This document shows, piece by piece, positions 28,685-39,611 of a DNA stretch of 64,000 bases. The position numbers were made by a program, and so were the translations under genes. Each line of letters opens with the position of its first letter. Position 1 is the stretch's first letter. The notes beneath the pieces were generated by a model. That model was not told where the DNA came from, did not search any database, and saw nothing but the letters and a program-made list of their open reading frames with translations. Origin of the DNA: Collimonas silvisoli (lineage in GTDB: Bacteria > Pseudomonadota > Gammaproteobacteria > Burkholderiales > Burkholderiaceae_D); NCBI RefSeq assembly GCF_018305005.1, contig NZ_JAGQEG010000002.1, forward strand, positions 1 through 64,000, read 5' to 3'.

Positions 28685-29308
28685 TTAACGCGAGTACAGT
28701 TCGACGATCAGCGATTCGTTGACATCGTTAGCGATTTCGTTGCGGTCTGGCAGGGACTTGAAAGTGCCTTCCATTTTCTTCGCATCAACCGAAACCCACG
28801 ATGGCATGCCGCCTTGTTCTGCCAACGACAGAGCTTCAACGATACGTACTTGCTTCTTGGCTTTTTCACGAACGGCAACAACGTCGCCTGGCTTCACTTG
28901 GTAAGACGCGATGTTGACTACGTTGCCGTTGACGGTGAACGCCTTGTGCGAGACCAATTGACGGCCTTCAGCACGGGTCGAACCGAAACCCATACGGTAA
29001 ACAACGTTGTCCAGACGCGCTTCCAGCAAACGCAACAGCGTTTCACCGGTGTTGCCCTTGCGACGGTCGGCTTCAGCGAAATAACGACGGAACTGACGTT
29101 CCAGAATGCCGTACATACGCTTGACCTTTTGCTTTTCGCGCAATTGGTTACCGTAGTCGGAGGTACGTGCACCGGATGTGCGGCCGTGTTGACCTGGCTT
29201 GGAATCCAGTTTGCACTTGGAATCCAGCGAGCGGCGTGCGCTCTTCAGGAACAGGTCCGTACCTTCACGGCGGGAAAGTTTTGCTTTAGGTCCGATATAA
29301 CGTGCCAC
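28685..29308 (-). CDS. rpsD: 30S ribosomal protein S4
   Basis: 207 aa; nucleates 30S assembly on 16S rRNA and in E. coli represses the alpha operon. Shows [16 protein letters not shown], the basic stretch [20 protein letters not shown] and the S4 RNA-binding domain [20 protein letters not shown]. It lacks the four-Cys zinc site, so it is the zinc-free type. Unusually, it is bracketed by terminator-like hairpins. Confidence 0.98.
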   Translation of the reverse strand: MARYIGPKAKLSRREGTDLFLKSARRSLDSKCKLDSKPGQHGRTSGARTSDYGNQLREKQKVKRMYGILERQFRRYFAEADRRKGNTGETLLRLLEARLDNVVYRMGFGSTRAEGRQLVSHKAFTVNGNVVNIASYQVKPGDVVAVREKAKKQVRIVEALSLAEQGGMPSWVSVDAKKMEGTFKSLPDRNEIANDVNESLIVELYSR

Positions 29309-29411
29309 GATGCTTCCTTTTAAAAATATGACGCCGAGTCGCGACTATCAACCGAAGTTGCAGTGACACGGCGCTAGTCTGATCTGCGTTCAATCAGACG
29401 GTGGGCTTAAG

Positions 29412-29440
29412 AACAAAACCCGCCAAGGTCATTGGCGGGC
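29412..29440 (-). terminator. Terminator-like hairpin between rpsK and rpsD
   Basis: A perfect stem CCCGCCAA / TTGGCGGG with a five-base loop, followed on the minus strand by TTTTGTT. It lies 45 bp behind the rpsK stop, within a 177-bp gap. It could cause partial termination before rpsD. Confidence 0.65.
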
Positions 29441-29485
29441 TACTTGCATACGCTATTGCCAGGCAACAGCGAAATCTGTACAGAT

Positions 29486-29890
29486 TTAGATACGACGACG
29501 CTTTGGAGGGCGGCAACCGTTATGCGGCACTGGTGTAACGTCTTGAATCTGGGTAATCTTGATGCCCAGGTTGTTCAAAGCGCGAACCGCGGATTCGCGA
29601 CCAGGACCTGGGCCCTTGATGCGCACTTCCAGATTCTTGACGCCACATTCCACAGCCACTTTACCGGCGGCTTCGGCGGCAACCTGCGCTGCAAATGGAG
29701 TCGACTTGCGGGAGCCTTTAAAGCCAGCGCCACCAGATGTCGCCCACGACAACGCGTTACCTTGACGATCGGTAATCGTGATGATGGTGTTGTTGAAAGA
29801 CGCGTGGATATGCGCGATACCTTCAGCAACGTTCTTTTTAACTTTTTTACGCACACGTGCTGCTGCGGCGTTATTTGGGGACTTTGCCAT
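29486..29890 (-). CDS. rpsK: 30S ribosomal protein S11
   Basis: 134 aa. Conserved [19 protein letters not shown] and the C-terminal [10 protein letters not shown] typical of S11; part of the mRNA exit platform of the 30S subunit. It follows rpsM by 66 bp. Confidence 0.98.
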   Translation of the reverse strand: MAKSPNNAAAARVRKKVKKNVAEGIAHIHASFNNTIITITDRQGNALSWATSGGAGFKGSRKSTPFAAQVAAEAAGKVAVECGVKNLEVRIKGPGPGRESAVRALNNLGIKITQIQDVTPVPHNGCRPPKRRRI

Positions 29891-29956
29891 AATAATTTCC
29901 TTGAATCCGACTACCTAAATGAAACAATCAGTTGCCACGGTGAAATGGCAGCCTAA

Positions 29957-30322
29957 TTATTTCTTCAGCGATTGAGCGGCTTTGCGCGGGCCCTTGCGGG
30001 TACGTGCATTGGTGCGAGTACGTTGACCACGGCAAGGCAAGCCTTTGCGATGACGCATACCACGATAGCAACCCAGATCCATCAAACGCTTGATGTTCAT
30101 CGACAGTTCACGACGCAGGTCACCTTCGACGACGAATTTTGCAATTTCGTCGCGCAGCTTTTCCAGCTCGTTATCGTCGAGATCTTTGATCTTCTTCGTA
30201 GTCAAAATACCCGTTGCGTCGCAAATTTCTTGTGCGCGTGGGCGGCCAACACCGTAGATGGCTGTCAAGCCGATGACGGTGTGCTGATGATTGGGGATGT
30301 TGACCCCTGCAATACGTGCCAT
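29957..30322 (-). CDS. rpsM: 30S ribosomal protein S13
   Basis: 121 aa. Starts [20 protein letters not shown] and contains the S13 signature [16 protein letters not shown] with a basic tail [13 protein letters not shown] that reaches the P-site tRNA. First gene of the alpha group, 27 bp behind rpmJ, with no separate promoter visible. Confidence 0.98.
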   Translation of the reverse strand: MARIAGVNIPNHQHTVIGLTAIYGVGRPRAQEICDATGILTTKKIKDLDDNELEKLRDEIAKFVVEGDLRRELSMNIKRLMDLGCYRGMRHRKGLPCRGQRTRTNARTRKGPRKAAQSLKK

Positions 30323-30349
30323 TCGTTATTCCTCGATCAATAACGTTAA

Positions 30350-30463
30350 TTAACCTTGGCGCTGTTTATGGCGCGGTTCTGTACAAATGACGCGAACAAC
30401 GCCTTTGCGCTTAATGATCTTACAGTTGCGGCAGATCCGCTTGACTGATGCGAGCACTTTCAT
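30350..30463 (-). CDS. rpmJ: 50S ribosomal protein L36
   Basis: 37 aa, [20 protein letters not shown] at the start, ending HKQRQG. Cys11, Cys14, Cys27 and His32 form the zinc ribbon, so this is the zinc-containing (C+) form. It sits between infA and rpsM, the normal betaproteobacterial order. Confidence 0.97.
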   Translation of the reverse strand: MKVLASVKRICRNCKIIKRKGVVRVICTEPRHKQRQG

Positions 30464-30488
30464 TTTCGTCTTCTTTCTATACTAAAAG

Positions 30489-30707
30489 TTACTTGGTACG
30501 GAACACAATCCGTGCCCGGCTTAAATCATAAGGTGTCAATTCTACCGTCACCTTATCTCCTGGCAGAATGCGAATATAGTTCATGCGCATCTTGCCAGAA
30601 ATATGACCGAGGACGATATGTCCGTTTTCCAACTTGACTCTAAATGTTGCATTGGGGAGATTCTCAAGAATCTCGCCTTGCATCTGGATAACGTCGTCTT
30701 TTGCCAT
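30489..30707 (-). CDS. infA: Translation initiation factor IF-1
   Basis: 72-aa OB-fold protein. [20 protein letters not shown] and [20 protein letters not shown] are diagnostic. It blocks the A site during initiation. Start at ATG 30707; the longer frame runs into secY. It lies between secY and rpmJ in the spc region. Confidence 0.97.
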   Translation of the reverse strand: MAKDDVIQMQGEILENLPNATFRVKLENGHIVLGHISGKMRMNYIRILPGDKVTVELTPYDLSRARIVFRTK

Positions 30708-30744
30708 TCGGTCTACTGGTTCCTTTGGTCGTTCATTTCTACAC

Positions 30745-32076
30745 TTAGCGTGTCGAAACGCCGCCCTTGAAATTAGCCTTGCGCAGCAGCGAATCATATT
30801 GCTGCGACATCACGTAATTCTGTACTTGCGCCATGAAATCCATGGTGACCACTACGATAATCAACAGCGATGTACCACCAAAATAAAACGGCACCTTCCA
30901 GCGAGCGATCAAGAATTCCGGAACCAGGCACACAACCGTAATATAGACCGCGCCAACCAGAGTCAAACGCATCAAAATCTTGTCGATATAACGTGCCGTC
31001 TGCTCACCCGGACGAATTCCTGGTACAAACGCCCCGCTTTTCTTCAGGTTGTCAGCTGTTTCCTTGCTGTTGAACACCAACGCGGTGTAGAAAAAGCAGA
31101 AAAACACAATCGCAATCGCATACAGCAAAGCATGAATCGGTTCGCCTGGCGCCAACGAAGCCGCCATGTCCTTCAGGAAGTTGACTACCGGATTGGTTGA
31201 ATCACCGGAAGTAAACCAACTCGTGATTGTCGCAGGAAACAGGATGATCGAGGAAGCGAAAATTGGTGGAATTACACCAGCCATGTTCAGCTTCAACGGC
31301 AAATGACTGCTTTGACCGCCATAAATCTTGTTGCCCACTTGACGCTTGGCATAATTCACCAGAATCTTGCGTTGACCGCGTTCGATAAATACCACCAGGA
31401 ATGTCACGCCGGCTGCAATCAAACAAATCAGAATCGCCGACAAGGCACTCATGGAACCGGTGCTTACCTGACCGAACAAACCGCCGATCGCATTTGGCAA
31501 ACCAGCTGCAATACCCGCAAAAATGATGATCGAGATACCATTACCAAGACCACGCTCGGTAATCTGTTCGCCCAACCACATCAAAAACATCGTTCCTGTC
31601 ACCAGCGTCACAACTGTTGTGAAGCGGAAGGCCAAGCCGGCATCCAACACCAGGCCAGGTTGTGATTCCAGCGCTACCGCGATCCCCAGAGCCTGAAAGG
31701 TCGCTAGCAACAGCGTACCGTAACGGGTGTATTGAGTAATCTTGCGGCGACCGGATTCGCCCTCTTTCTTCAACGCTTCCAGCTGAGGCGACACAATCGA
31801 CATCAATTGCATCACGATCGATGCCGAGATATACGGCATGATCCCCAGCGCGAACACGGTGAACCGCGACAACGCACCACCAGAGAACATGTTGAACATG
31901 CCCAAAATACCGCCCTGGTGCTGCTTAAACAATTGCGCCAACTGCGACGGGTCAATTCCCGGTACGGGAATATGTGCACCGATACGATATACAACCAATG
32001 CAGCAAGCAAGAACCACAGACGGCCCCATGGGAAGCCGCTCGCAGCACTCTTTGCAAGTTGGGGAGAAGTCGCCAC
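30745..32076 (-). CDS. secY: Protein translocase channel subunit SecY
   Basis: 443-aa, ten-helix membrane channel for Sec export. Contains [13 protein letters not shown] near the first helix, the plug and pore segments [23 protein letters not shown], and the cytoplasmic loops [20 protein letters not shown] and [17 protein letters not shown] that bind SecA and the ribosome. It lies directly behind rplO, as usual. Confidence 0.98.
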   Translation of the reverse strand: MATSPQLAKSAASGFPWGRLWFLLAALVVYRIGAHIPVPGIDPSQLAQLFKQHQGGILGMFNMFSGGALSRFTVFALGIMPYISASIVMQLMSIVSPQLEALKKEGESGRRKITQYTRYGTLLLATFQALGIAVALESQPGLVLDAGLAFRFTTVVTLVTGTMFLMWLGEQITERGLGNGISIIIFAGIAAGLPNAIGGLFGQVSTGSMSALSAILICLIAAGVTFLVVFIERGQRKILVNYAKRQVGNKIYGGQSSHLPLKLNMAGVIPPIFASSIILFPATITSWFTSGDSTNPVVNFLKDMAASLAPGEPIHALLYAIAIVFFCFFYTALVFNSKETADNLKKSGAFVPGIRPGEQTARYIDKILMRLTLVGAVYITVVCLVPEFLIARWKVPFYFGGTSLLIIVVVTMDFMAQVQNYVMSQQYDSLLRKANFKGGVSTR

Positions 32077-32110
32077 TTATTGCTCCATTGCTACGAGTTA
32101 GAACGACAAA

Positions 32111-32542
32111 TCAAGCAACCGATCCGCCGGCAGCTTCAATCGCAGCTTTTGCACCTTTAGTAGCGATCAAACCTTTGAGCGTAACCTTTTTAGTGACTTC
32201 GCCCGACAGGATGACGCGTACTACACGTGCCAGCTCGCCGATCACGCCAGCTTGCTTCAACACCAGGATATCCACTTCAGTTACAGGCAGGTTTTCCAGG
32301 TCCGACAAGCGAACTTCAGCTTTGTACGGGGTTGCCATCGACTTGAAGCCGCGTTTTGGCAAACGACGTTGCAAAGGCATTTGACCGCCTTCAAAGCCGA
32401 CTTTGTGGAAACCGCCCGAACGCGATTTTTGACCCTTGTGACCGCGGCCGGCTGTCTTACCCAGGCCCGAGCCGATACCACGACCAACGCGACGCTTGTA
32501 ATGCTTGGCGCCATCTGCAGGTTGAATAGTATTCAATTCCAT
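32111..32542 (-). CDS. rplO: 50S ribosomal protein L15
   Basis: 143 aa. Starts [20 protein letters not shown], with the Gly/Arg-rich [19 protein letters not shown] typical of L15. The start at 32542 replaces a longer frame beginning 18 bp upstream, where no homologue starts. Last r-protein gene before secY. Confidence 0.97.
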   Translation of the reverse strand: MELNTIQPADGAKHYKRRVGRGIGSGLGKTAGRGHKGQKSRSGGFHKVGFEGGQMPLQRRLPKRGFKSMATPYKAEVRLSDLENLPVTEVDILVLKQAGVIGELARVVRVILSGEVTKKVTLKGLIATKGAKAAIEAAGGSVA

Positions 32543-32568
32543 AATTTGCTCCGTTCGCAAGCGTAAGC

Positions 32569-32748
32569 TTACGACACCACTTTCACAAGATAGGACACTT
32601 TATTGATCATGCCGCGCACAGCTGGTGTGTCTTGCAATTCGGAAACCGAATTAACGCGACGCAGGCCCAGACCGCGAACTGTCGCACGATGAGTTTCGCG
32701 CGTGCCGATCAAACCCTTGATCAATTGTACTTTTACAGTTTTTGTCAT
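32569..32748 (-). CDS. rpmD: 50S ribosomal protein L30
   Basis: 59 aa: [20 protein letters not shown], then [12 protein letters not shown] and the C-terminal IKGMI-like block [13 protein letters not shown]. Normal length for L30 (58-60). Start at 32748; the upstream extension overlaps rpsE. The gap to rpsE is 10 bp. Confidence 0.97.
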   Translation of the reverse strand: MTKTVKVQLIKGLIGTRETHRATVRGLGLRRVNSVSELQDTPAVRGMINKVSYLVKVVS

Positions 32749-32758
32749 TTTGATCACC

Positions 32759-33277
32759 TTAGCCCAGAATTTCTTCAACGGACTTGCCGCGCTTGGCAGC
32801 GATTTCCGATGGAGTGTTCATTTTTGACAAGCCGTTCAAAGTAGCACGAACCATGTTGTACGGATTGGTGGAACCTGTGGACTTGGCCACAACGTTCGTC
32901 ACACCCAGCACTTCAAAAATTGCGCGCATTGGACCGCCGGCAATAACACCAGTACCGTCTTTAGCTGGCAGCATCAAAACCGATGACGCGCCGTGCTTGC
33001 CGGAAATAGCGTGTTGCAGAGTACCGTTCTTGAGCGTTACCTTGATCATCTTGCGACGGGCTTCTTCCATAGCCTTCTGCACAGCAACTGGCACTTCCTT
33101 GGATTTGCCCTTGCCCATGCCGATACGGCCATCGCCATCACCAACAACAGCCAATGCTGCGAAACCCATGATACGACCACCCTTGACCACTTTGGTCACA
33201 CGGTTGACCGCGATCATTTTTTCGCGCATGCCATCATCCGGCTTATCGCTTTGCATTTTCGATTGCATTTTTGCCAT
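32759..33277 (-). CDS. rpsE: 30S ribosomal protein S5
   Basis: 172 aa. The double-stranded-RNA-binding part has [20 protein letters not shown] and the C-terminal domain has [20 protein letters not shown]. The region where spectinomycin-resistance changes occur (VTKVVKGGR) reads wild type. Helps decoding fidelity at the A site. Confidence 0.98.
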   Translation of the reverse strand: MAKMQSKMQSDKPDDGMREKMIAVNRVTKVVKGGRIMGFAALAVVGDGDGRIGMGKGKSKEVPVAVQKAMEEARRKMIKVTLKNGTLQHAISGKHGASSVLMLPAKDGTGVIAGGPMRAIFEVLGVTNVVAKSTGSTNPYNMVRATLNGLSKMNTPSEIAAKRGKSVEEILG

Positions 33278-33289
33278 GACGATTCTTCC

Positions 33290-33652
33290 TTAGAACTTCA
33301 GACCGGCTTCGCGGGCGGCATCTGCCAGCACCTTGACGCGGCCGTGGTAACGGAAACCGGAGCGATCAAACGCAACTTCGGTAACTCCAGCTTTCAGTGC
33401 CTTCTCGGCAACGCGCTTGCCAACCAGAACTGCAGCTGCTGTATTGCCGCCTGCACCGGACTTGCCGGCCAGTTCTGCACGTACTTCAGCTTCCAGTGTG
33501 GAGGCCGAAGCCAACACTTTAGCGTCAGGGCCGATGATGCTGGCGTAAATGTGCAAGTTGGTACGATGCACTGCCAGGCGGTTCACCTTTAACTCTGCGA
33601 TCTTGGCACGCGTTTGGCGTGAACGGCGCAGACGTGATTGTTTCTTATCCAT
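33290..33652 (-). CDS. rplR: 50S ribosomal protein L18
   Basis: 120 aa, [20 protein letters not shown] then [16 protein letters not shown]; binds 5S rRNA with L5. ATG 33652 is chosen over a TTG two codons upstream. It lies between rplF and rpsE. Confidence 0.97.
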   Translation of the reverse strand: MDKKQSRLRRSRQTRAKIAELKVNRLAVHRTNLHIYASIIGPDAKVLASASTLEAEVRAELAGKSGAGGNTAAAVLVGKRVAEKALKAGVTEVAFDRSGFRYHGRVKVLADAAREAGLKF

Positions 33653-33664
33653 CGTCAACCCCTA

Positions 33665-34198
33665 TTACTTCTTCTTGGTTTCTTTAAGGATTACCACTTC
33701 GTCCGAGTAACGAACGCCCTTGCCCTTATAAGGCTCAGGTTCGCGGTAAGCACGAACTTCTGCAGCAACCTGACCAACACGTTGCTTGTCGATACCCTTG
33801 ATCAGGATCTCGGTTTGCGTCGGGGTTGCCACGGTCACGCCTTGCGGCATTTGGTGAACCACCGGATGCGAGAAACCGAGCGACAGATTCAACTTGTCAC
33901 CTTGTGCTTGCGCACGAAAACCAACGCCTACCAGGTTCAGCTTCTTTTCGAAGCCCTTGGTAACGCCATTGACCATGTTGTTGACCAGAGCACGCAGGGT
34001 GCCTGACATCGCATTGGCTTCACGGCTGTCGTCAGCGGCAGCGAAATTCAGCGTGCCGTTGTTGTTTTCGATTTTTACCAGGCCATTCAAAGCCTGGGAA
34101 AGCGAGCCCAGCGGGCCCTTAACTGTGATCTGCGCTGCTGTAATGGTCGCTTCCGCGCCAGTTGGCAGTGCAATCGGCATTTTACCTACACGAGACAT
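33665..34198 (-). CDS. rplF: 50S ribosomal protein L6
   Basis: 177 aa, the usual length. [20 protein letters not shown] at the start and [20 protein letters not shown] near the end, the L6 signature next to the sarcin-ricin loop contact. Start at 34198; 15 extra codons upstream in the open frame are non-homologous. Confidence 0.98.
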   Translation of the reverse strand: MSRVGKMPIALPTGAEATITAAQITVKGPLGSLSQALNGLVKIENNNGTLNFAAADDSREANAMSGTLRALVNNMVNGVTKGFEKKLNLVGVGFRAQAQGDKLNLSLGFSHPVVHQMPQGVTVATPTQTEILIKGIDKQRVGQVAAEVRAYREPEPYKGKGVRYSDEVVILKETKKK

Positions 34199-34208
34199 GT
34201 TGCACTCC

Positions 34209-34604
34209 TTAGGCGACGTAGCAAATAACTTCGCCACCGACACCGGTTGCGCGCGCTTTGCGGTCCGTCATGACACCAGCAGGTGTCGAAATAATTGCCA
34301 CACCTAAGCCGTTCATCACGTTAGGGATGTCATCTTTGCCCTTATAGATACGCAGCCCTGGACGGGACACGCGATCAAGACGTTCGATAACAGGACGGCC
34401 GGCGTAATACTTCAAACCGATTTTGAGTTCCGCTTTGCCGCCTTCTTCTGCGACAGCGAAATCTTCAATGTAACCCTCGTCCTTGAGGACGTTGGCAATC
34501 GCAATCTTGACCTTCGACGATGGCATTGCCACGGTTGTCTTGTGAACTACTTGCGCATTGCGGATACGGGTCAGCATATCGGCGATAGGATCGCTCATAC
34601 TCAT
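34209..34604 (-). CDS. rpsH: 30S ribosomal protein S8
   Basis: 131 aa; [20 protein letters not shown] and the C-terminal [21 protein letters not shown] key 16S rRNA binder and, in E. coli, the translational repressor of the spc operon through a site at rplE. I did not identify an equivalent site here. Confidence 0.98.
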   Translation of the reverse strand: MSMSDPIADMLTRIRNAQVVHKTTVAMPSSKVKIAIANVLKDEGYIEDFAVAEEGGKAELKIGLKYYAGRPVIERLDRVSRPGLRIYKGKDDIPNVMNGLGVAIISTPAGVMTDRKARATGVGGEVICYVA

Positions 34605-34618
34605 TGCATATTCTCCTA

Positions 34619-34924
34619 TTACCAGCTTGCTTTAGTCATACCCGGAATTTCGCCACGCATGGCGATTTCACGGAGCTTAATACGGCCCAGACCGAACTTG
34701 CGGAAAGTGCCACGTGGACGACCAGTCAGGGAGCAACGATTACGTTGACGGGTCGGAGCCGAGTTACGTGGCAGCGCTTGCAATTTCAAGCGAGCTTCGT
34801 AGCGCTCTTCTTCCGACTTCGATTGGTCATCAATGATTGCCTTTAACTCGGCACGCTTGCCGGCGTATTTCTTTACCAGGTCAGCGCGCTTTTGTTCACG
34901 GTTAATCAGTGCCAGTTTTGCCAT
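34619..34924 (-). CDS. rpsN: 30S ribosomal protein S14 (zinc-free long form)
   Basis: 101 aa: [20 protein letters not shown], and the C-terminal [20 protein letters not shown]. Only one Cys is present, so the CxxC zinc ribbon is lost; this is the long C-minus form normal in proteobacteria. It lies 7 bp behind rplE. Confidence 0.98.
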   Translation of the reverse strand: MAKLALINREQKRADLVKKYAGKRAELKAIIDDQSKSEEERYEARLKLQALPRNSAPTRQRNRCSLTGRPRGTFRKFGLGRIKLREIAMRGEIPGMTKASW

Positions 34925-34931
34925 GGCAACC

Positions 34932-35471
34932 TCAGTTTCTGAACGGAAATTTAAATGCGGCGAGAAGCGATTTTGCTTCGTCGTCGGTCTTTGCAGTCGT
35001 CGTGATACTGATATTCATACCACGCAACACATCAATCTTGTCGTACTCAATTTCGGGGAAAATGATCTGCTCTTTCACGCCGATATTGTAGTTACCACGA
35101 CCGTCAAATGCACGACCGGAGACGCCACGGAAGTCACGCACGCGCGGCAGCGCGACAGTGATCAGGCGATCCAGAAACTCGTACATATGAGCGCCACGCA
35201 ATGTAACCATGCAACCGATTGGATAGCCTTCACGGATTTTGAAACCCGCGATAGCTTTCCGTGCCTTGGTCACGACTGGCTTCTGACCTGCAATCTTGGT
35301 CAAATCACCAACAGCGTGTTCAATGATCTTTTTGTCCGCAATCGCTTCCGACAGACCCATGTTCAGGGTGATCTTCAGGATGCGCGGCACTTCCATCACG
35401 GACTTGTAAGCGTATTTCGCTGTCAAGTCAGCAACGACTTTTTCTTTATAGAATTCTTGGAGACGGGCCAT
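34932..35471 (-). CDS. rplE: 50S ribosomal protein L5
   Basis: 179 aa; [20 protein letters not shown], with the L5 signature around [16 protein letters not shown] and a C-terminal [16 protein letters not shown]. Binds 5S rRNA and contacts P-site tRNA. It is 6 bp behind rplX. Confidence 0.98.
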   Translation of the reverse strand: MARLQEFYKEKVVADLTAKYAYKSVMEVPRILKITLNMGLSEAIADKKIIEHAVGDLTKIAGQKPVVTKARKAIAGFKIREGYPIGCMVTLRGAHMYEFLDRLITVALPRVRDFRGVSGRAFDGRGNYNIGVKEQIIFPEIEYDKIDVLRGMNISITTTAKTDDEAKSLLAAFKFPFRN

Positions 35472-35477
35472 GATCTC

Positions 35478-35792
35478 TTAAACCTTAACAACTTCGCCAC
35501 TGGACTTGAAAACGCGGACTTTCTTGCCGTCCACATCTTTAAAACCAACGCGATCTGCCTTGCCAGTTGCAGCGTTGAACAACGCAACATTTGACACGTG
35601 AATTGGCATCAACTTGTCAATGATGCCACCAGTTACACCAGTCATCGGGTTTGGCTTGGTCGCTTTTTTAGCAACGTTGACACCCTCTACGATGACGTGT
35701 TCAGCATCAACGCGTTGCTTTACAACACCGCGCTTGCCCTTGTCTTTACCAGCCAGGACGATTACTTCGTCGCTTTTCCGAATCTTATCCAT
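35478..35792 (-). CDS. rplX: 50S ribosomal protein L24
   Basis: 104 aa with a KOW motif: [20 protein letters not shown] (about 6-25), then [19 protein letters not shown]. An assembly initiator at the tunnel exit. Nine bp behind rplN. Confidence 0.98.
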   Translation of the reverse strand: MDKIRKSDEVIVLAGKDKGKRGVVKQRVDAEHVIVEGVNVAKKATKPNPMTGVTGGIIDKLMPIHVSNVALFNAATGKADRVGFKDVDGKKVRVFKSSGEVVKV

Positions 35793-35801
35793 CTCGACTC
35801 C

Positions 35802-36170
35802 TTACAGCACTTCAGGCGCGAGCGACACAATCTTCATGAAGCGCTCAGTGCGCAGTTCACGAGTGACTGGTCCAAAAATACGCGGACCAATTGGCTCAAG
35901 CTTCGCGTTCAGCAGCACTGCTGCATTGCCATCGAACTTGACCAACGAACCATCTTGACGACGAACACCTTTAGCGGTCCGTACGACAACGGCGTTATAG
36001 ATCTCGCCTTTTTTGACGCGACCACGTGGCGCTGCCACTTTGACGGTAACCTTGATCACATCACCAATGCTGGCATAGCGACGCTTGGAACCACCCAGAA
36101 CTTTGATACACATAACTTCGCGTGCACCAGTGTTGTCGGCTACTTCGAGCCGGCTTTCCGTTTGAATCAT
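35802..36170 (-). CDS. rplN: 50S ribosomal protein L14
   Basis: 122 aa: [20 protein letters not shown] and [18 protein letters not shown]-like block ([20 protein letters not shown]). At the subunit interface. It is unusual in standing 235 bp behind rpsQ, whereas most other genes here are packed within about 40 bp. Confidence 0.98.
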   Translation of the reverse strand: MIQTESRLEVADNTGAREVMCIKVLGGSKRRYASIGDVIKVTVKVAAPRGRVKKGEIYNAVVVRTAKGVRRQDGSLVKFDGNAAVLLNAKLEPIGPRIFGPVTRELRTERFMKIVSLAPEVL

Positions 36171-36405
36171 AATATTTTCTTTCCCAACTTAACTCGCTGC
36201 CGCACGATGCGGATTTACGGTCAGTCTTGGTCCTGTCAGAGCAACTCTGCTGAGCGCACTGCTTAGGTGGACGACTTCCAAAACTTCTTGCTAGTACAAA
36301 AATTTACTGCAGGGTGGTGCTATTTTTCTGTATCGCTCTCATCGGAAGCCAACAAGAGCGAAGCCAAGCATTATTACATCAAAATGCTTGGCTCGCAACA
36401 AATAC
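36171..36405 (-). promoter_or_regulatory. Structured gap between rpsQ and rplN
   Basis: 235 bp without an ORF. Holds a strong inverted repeat GCCAAGCATT...AATGCTTGGC (36363-36392) near the rpsQ end and a small CAGAG-CTCTG stem (about 36237-36249). There is no good T-run behind the large stem. No convincing sigma-70 promoter was found, although the position suits a spc-operon promoter or attenuator. Confidence 0.45.
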
Positions 36406-36678
36406 TTACAGGACTTGTGCCACTTGTACCACACGTGTCACGCTCCAAGCTTTGGTCTTGGAGATTGGACGTCCTTCTTGGATCTCGACTACGTCGCCTT
36501 CCTTGGCCTGATTGGTTTCGTCATGTGCATGGTACTTGTTAGTACGCACGATGATTTTGCCATACAGAGGATGCTTGACGTGGCGTTCGATCAGGACGGT
36601 AACAGTCTTGTCCATTTTATCGGACACAACTTTACCAACCAGCGTGCGCTTGAGCGCTTGTTTCACTTGATCGTTCAT
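36406..36678 (-). CDS. rpsQ: 30S ribosomal protein S17
   Basis: 90 aa OB-fold protein: [20 protein letters not shown] and [19 protein letters not shown] are diagnostic. The ATG overlaps the rpmC stop (TAATG), so translation is coupled. Last gene before the 235-bp gap that divides the S10 and spc groups. Confidence 0.98.
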   Translation of the reverse strand: MNDQVKQALKRTLVGKVVSDKMDKTVTVLIERHVKHPLYGKIIVRTNKYHAHDETNQAKEGDVVEIQEGRPISKTKAWSVTRVVQVAQVL

Positions 36679-36869
36679 TACAGGGCGCCCTTCGAATTGA
36701 TGACGGTCTTGACCCGTGCTATATCGCGACGAACTTTCTTCAATTGCGACGTATTGCTCAATTGCTGAGTTGCGATTTGCATGCGAAGGCTAAACTGCGC
36801 CTTCAGCAACTCGTTCAGCTCTTTCGTCAAGGCCGCTTGATCTTTGTCGCGGAGTTCAGATGCTTTCAT
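36678..36869 (-). CDS. rpmC: 50S ribosomal protein L29
   Basis: 63 aa, two-helix protein: [20 protein letters not shown] and [18 protein letters not shown]. Lies near the tunnel exit beside L23. Overlaps rpsQ by one base in TAATG. Confidence 0.98.
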   Translation of the reverse strand: MKASELRDKDQAALTKELNELLKAQFSLRMQIATQQLSNTSQLKKVRRDIARVKTVINSKGAL

Positions 36870-36881
36870 GATTCACTCCAA

Positions 36882-37301
36882 TTATTGGCCAACTTGACGC
36901 ACGACGAACGTGGTCAAAAGCGGCAATTTAGCTGCAGCCAAACGGAATGCCTCACGCGCCAGAGCTTCGTCGACGCCATCCATCTCGTACAGCACCTTAC
37001 CTGGCTGGATTTCAGCCACGTAGTACTCGGGATTACCTTTACCGTTACCCATCCGGACTTCAGCAGGCTTTTGCGAAATTGGCTTATCCGGGAAAATGCG
37101 AATCCAGATACGACCACCCCGTTTGATATGACGGGTCATTGCGCGACGAGCTGCTTCAATCTGGCGCGCGGTGATACGACCGCGGCCAATCGCCTTCAAG
37201 CCAAATTCGCCGAACGACACGGCAGTGCCGCGCGAATGCGAAATGCCTTTGTTGCGGCCCTTTTGCTCTTTACGATATTTTCTGCGTGCTGGTTGCAGCA
37301 T
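36882..37301 (-). CDS. rplP: 50S ribosomal protein L16
   Basis: 139 aa: [20 protein letters not shown], then [20 protein letters not shown] and [20 protein letters not shown]. Organises the A-site region. Two bp separate it from rpsC. Confidence 0.98.
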   Translation of the reverse strand: MLQPARRKYRKEQKGRNKGISHSRGTAVSFGEFGLKAIGRGRITARQIEAARRAMTRHIKRGGRIWIRIFPDKPISQKPAEVRMGNGKGNPEYYVAEIQPGKVLYEMDGVDEALAREAFRLAAAKLPLLTTFVVRQVGQ

Positions 37302-37303
37302 GA

Positions 37304-38149
37304 TTATTCTCCTGCTTTCTCAGCCGGCGCAGCAACAGCAGCAACACCTTCAGCAGCGCCATCCGGCTTCTTGGCACGGACTGGACGCGCAGCTGGCGCT
37401 CCTGGACCTGCCGTTGTAGTTTTAGCACGTGGACGACCAGCTGGTTTGCCATCATCACGACGTGGACCACGGCGTTTCTTGTCATCGTCGCTAGGTACGT
37501 CGATTACCGGCGCTTCGCCGTTAGCCAGACGATCGCCCTTGTAAACCCAGACTTTGATGCCGATAATGCCGTATGTGGTTTCAGCTTCGCCGAAACCGTA
37601 GTCGATGTCAGCGCGCAGTGTGTGAAGTGGCACGCGACCTTCGCGGTACCATTCGGTACGTGCGATTTCGATACCGTTCAGACGACCGGACGACATGATC
37701 TTGATCCCTTGCGCGCCCAGACGCATTGCGTTCTGCATCGCGCGTTTCATCGCGCGGCGGAACATGATGCGTTTTTCGAGCTGTTGCGCGATCGAATCAG
37801 CGATCAGTTGTGCGTCGATTTCAGGTTTACGAATTTCTTCGATATTAACGTGAACCGGCACACCCATCAGCTTGGTCAACGACGACTTCAATACTTCGAT
37901 GTCTTCGCCTTTTTTACCAATAACAACACCAGGACGCGAGCTGTAAATCGTGATGCGTGCGTTCTTTGCAGGACGCTCGATAACAACGCGGCCGACCGAT
38001 GCGTTCTTCAGTTTTTTCTTGAGGAAAGCGCGTACTTTCAGATCTTCGCCGAGCATTTGGGCAAAATTGCTATTGCCTGCATACCAGCGGGATCCCCAGT
38101 TACGTGTAACCGCAAGGCGAAAACCGGTTGGATGAATCTTCTGTCCCAT
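37304..38149 (-). CDS. rpsC: 30S ribosomal protein S3 with long C-terminal tail
   Basis: 281 aa against 233 in E. coli. [20 protein letters not shown], a KH domain ([20 protein letters not shown]) and the C-terminal domain ending [12 protein letters not shown] are normal. After about residue 220 comes a Lys/Arg/Pro/Ala-rich disordered tail ([11 protein letters not shown]...AEKAGE). Such tails are known in betaproteobacterial S3. Forms the mRNA entry site with S4 and S5. Confidence 0.98.
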   Translation of the reverse strand: MGQKIHPTGFRLAVTRNWGSRWYAGNSNFAQMLGEDLKVRAFLKKKLKNASVGRVVIERPAKNARITIYSSRPGVVIGKKGEDIEVLKSSLTKLMGVPVHVNIEEIRKPEIDAQLIADSIAQQLEKRIMFRRAMKRAMQNAMRLGAQGIKIMSSGRLNGIEIARTEWYREGRVPLHTLRADIDYGFGEAETTYGIIGIKVWVYKGDRLANGEAPVIDVPSDDDKKRRGPRRDDGKPAGRPRAKTTTAGPGAPAARPVRAKKPDGAAEGVAAVAAPAEKAGE

Positions 38150-38158
38150 CGTGACTCC

Positions 38159-38488
38159 TTAGTTTCCGACAGTCACGTAAATGTGACAGGATTGCTTCGA
38201 GATACGATCGCCACGGCCTTTAGCACGCGCTGTGAAGCGCTTGAGGACCGAACCTTTTTCCACGTATATCGTCGTGACTTTCAGCTCGTCGATGTCAGCA
38301 CCGTCATTGTGTTCGGCATTCGCAATTGCGGATTCCAGAACACGCTTGATGATAGCTGCACCTTTCTTAGGACTGAAAGTCAGGATGTTAAGCGCGTGAT
38401 CAATTTTTTTGCCGCGAATCAGGTCGGCGACCAGACGGCCCTTTTGGGCCGAAAGGCGCACACCGCGGAGGGTAGCTTTAGTTTCCAT
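38159..38488 (-). CDS. rplV: 50S ribosomal protein L22
   Basis: 109 aa: [20 protein letters not shown], and [20 protein letters not shown], the L22 signature by the exit tunnel. Two adjacent ATGs exist; the second (38488) has better Shine-Dalgarno spacing from AAGG. Confidence 0.97.
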   Translation of the reverse strand: METKATLRGVRLSAQKGRLVADLIRGKKIDHALNILTFSPKKGAAIIKRVLESAIANAEHNDGADIDELKVTTIYVEKGSVLKRFTARAKGRGDRISKQSCHIYVTVGN

Positions 38489-38497
38489 CATCGGACC

Positions 38498-38773
38498 TTA
38501 TTTCTTAGCCTTTTTATCAGCAGCATGACCCTTGAACGTACGGGTCAGCGCGAATTCGCCGAGCTTGTGACCAACCATGTTCTCGGATACATATACCGGG
38601 ACGTGTTGTTTGCCGTTATGCACAGCAATCGTCAGACCGATAAAATCCGGCATGATGGTCGAGCGACGGGACCAAGTCTTGATTGGCTTTTTGTCTTTGA
38701 CTGCTTGCGCGGTTTCGACTTTTTTCACCAGATGGGCGTCGCAGAACGGCCCTTTTTTCAATGAACGTGTCAT
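38498..38773 (-). CDS. rpsS: 30S ribosomal protein S19
   Basis: 91 aa: [20 protein letters not shown] and the signature [20 protein letters not shown]. In the 30S head, contacts S13. Ten bp behind rplB. Confidence 0.98.
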   Translation of the reverse strand: MTRSLKKGPFCDAHLVKKVETAQAVKDKKPIKTWSRRSTIMPDFIGLTIAVHNGKQHVPVYVSENMVGHKLGEFALTRTFKGHAADKKAKK

Positions 38774-38783
38774 GTGTTACCCC

Positions 38784-39611
38784 TTATTTCTTGCCACGGC
38801 GCGAGACGATCATGGAAGTAGTACGCTTGTTGCTGCGTGTCTTCTTACCCTTAGTCTGTTGGCCCCATGGCGAAACTGGATGACGACCAGCTGCGGTCTT
38901 GCCTTCACCACCACCGTGAGGATGGTCAACCGGGTTCATGACCACACCGCGAACGGTAGGACGAACACCACGCCAACGCATCGCACCCGCTTTACCGATC
39001 TTGCGCAGGCTGTGCTCGGCATTGCCGACTTCGCCTACGGTTGCACGGCATTCGATGTGAACGCGGCGAACTTCACCGGAACGCAAACGAATTTGAGCGT
39101 AAGTACCTTCACGAGCCATCAACACCACGCCGGCGCCGGCGGTACGGGCCATTTGGGCACCCTTACCTGGCAGCATTTCAACGCAATGCAGAATCGTACC
39201 AACCGGAATGTTGCGGATTGGCAGGCAGTTGCCGGATTTGATCGGCGCTTCCGAGCCGCTCATTACCTGGTCGCCTACAGCCATGCCTTTAGTGGCGATG
39301 ATGTAGTGACGTTCGCCGTCGGCGTAGCACAACAGAGCGATATTCGCGGTGCGGTTTGGATCGTATTCGATACGTTCCACTTTCGCAGGAATGCCATCCT
39401 TGGTGCGCTTGAAGTCGATCAGACGGTAATGTTGCTTATGACCACCGCCGATGTGGCGAGTAGTGATATGACCGTTGTTGTTACGACCGGCTGTTTTCGA
39501 TTTCTTCTCAACCAGGGCAGCGAATGGACGGCCTTTGTACAGGTCGGGATTAACGACCTTGACCATGCCACGGCGGCCCGGCGAGGTTGGTTTAACTTTA
39601 ACGAGTGCCAT
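38784..39611 (-). CDS. rplB: 50S ribosomal protein L2
   Basis: 275 aa: [40 protein letters not shown], and the peptidyl-transferase-proximal [15 protein letters not shown]. The ATG overlaps the rplW stop as TAATG. Confidence 0.98.
   Translation of the reverse strand: MALVKVKPTSPGRRGMVKVVNPDLYKGRPFAALVEKKSKTAGRNNNGHITTRHIGGGHKQHYRLIDFKRTKDGIPAKVERIEYDPNRTANIALLCYADGERHYIIATKGMAVGDQVMSGSEAPIKSGNCLPIRNIPVGTILHCVEMLPGKGAQMARTAGAGVVLMAREGTYAQIRLRSGEVRRVHIECRATVGEVGNAEHSLRKIGKAGAMRWRGVRPTVRGVVMNPVDHPHGGGEGKTAAGRHPVSPWGQQTKGKKTRSNKRTTSMIVSRRGKK

Noticed and set aside
34619-34924. S14 as a damaged zinc protein
   Set aside because: The long zinc-free form is the normal proteobacterial S14.
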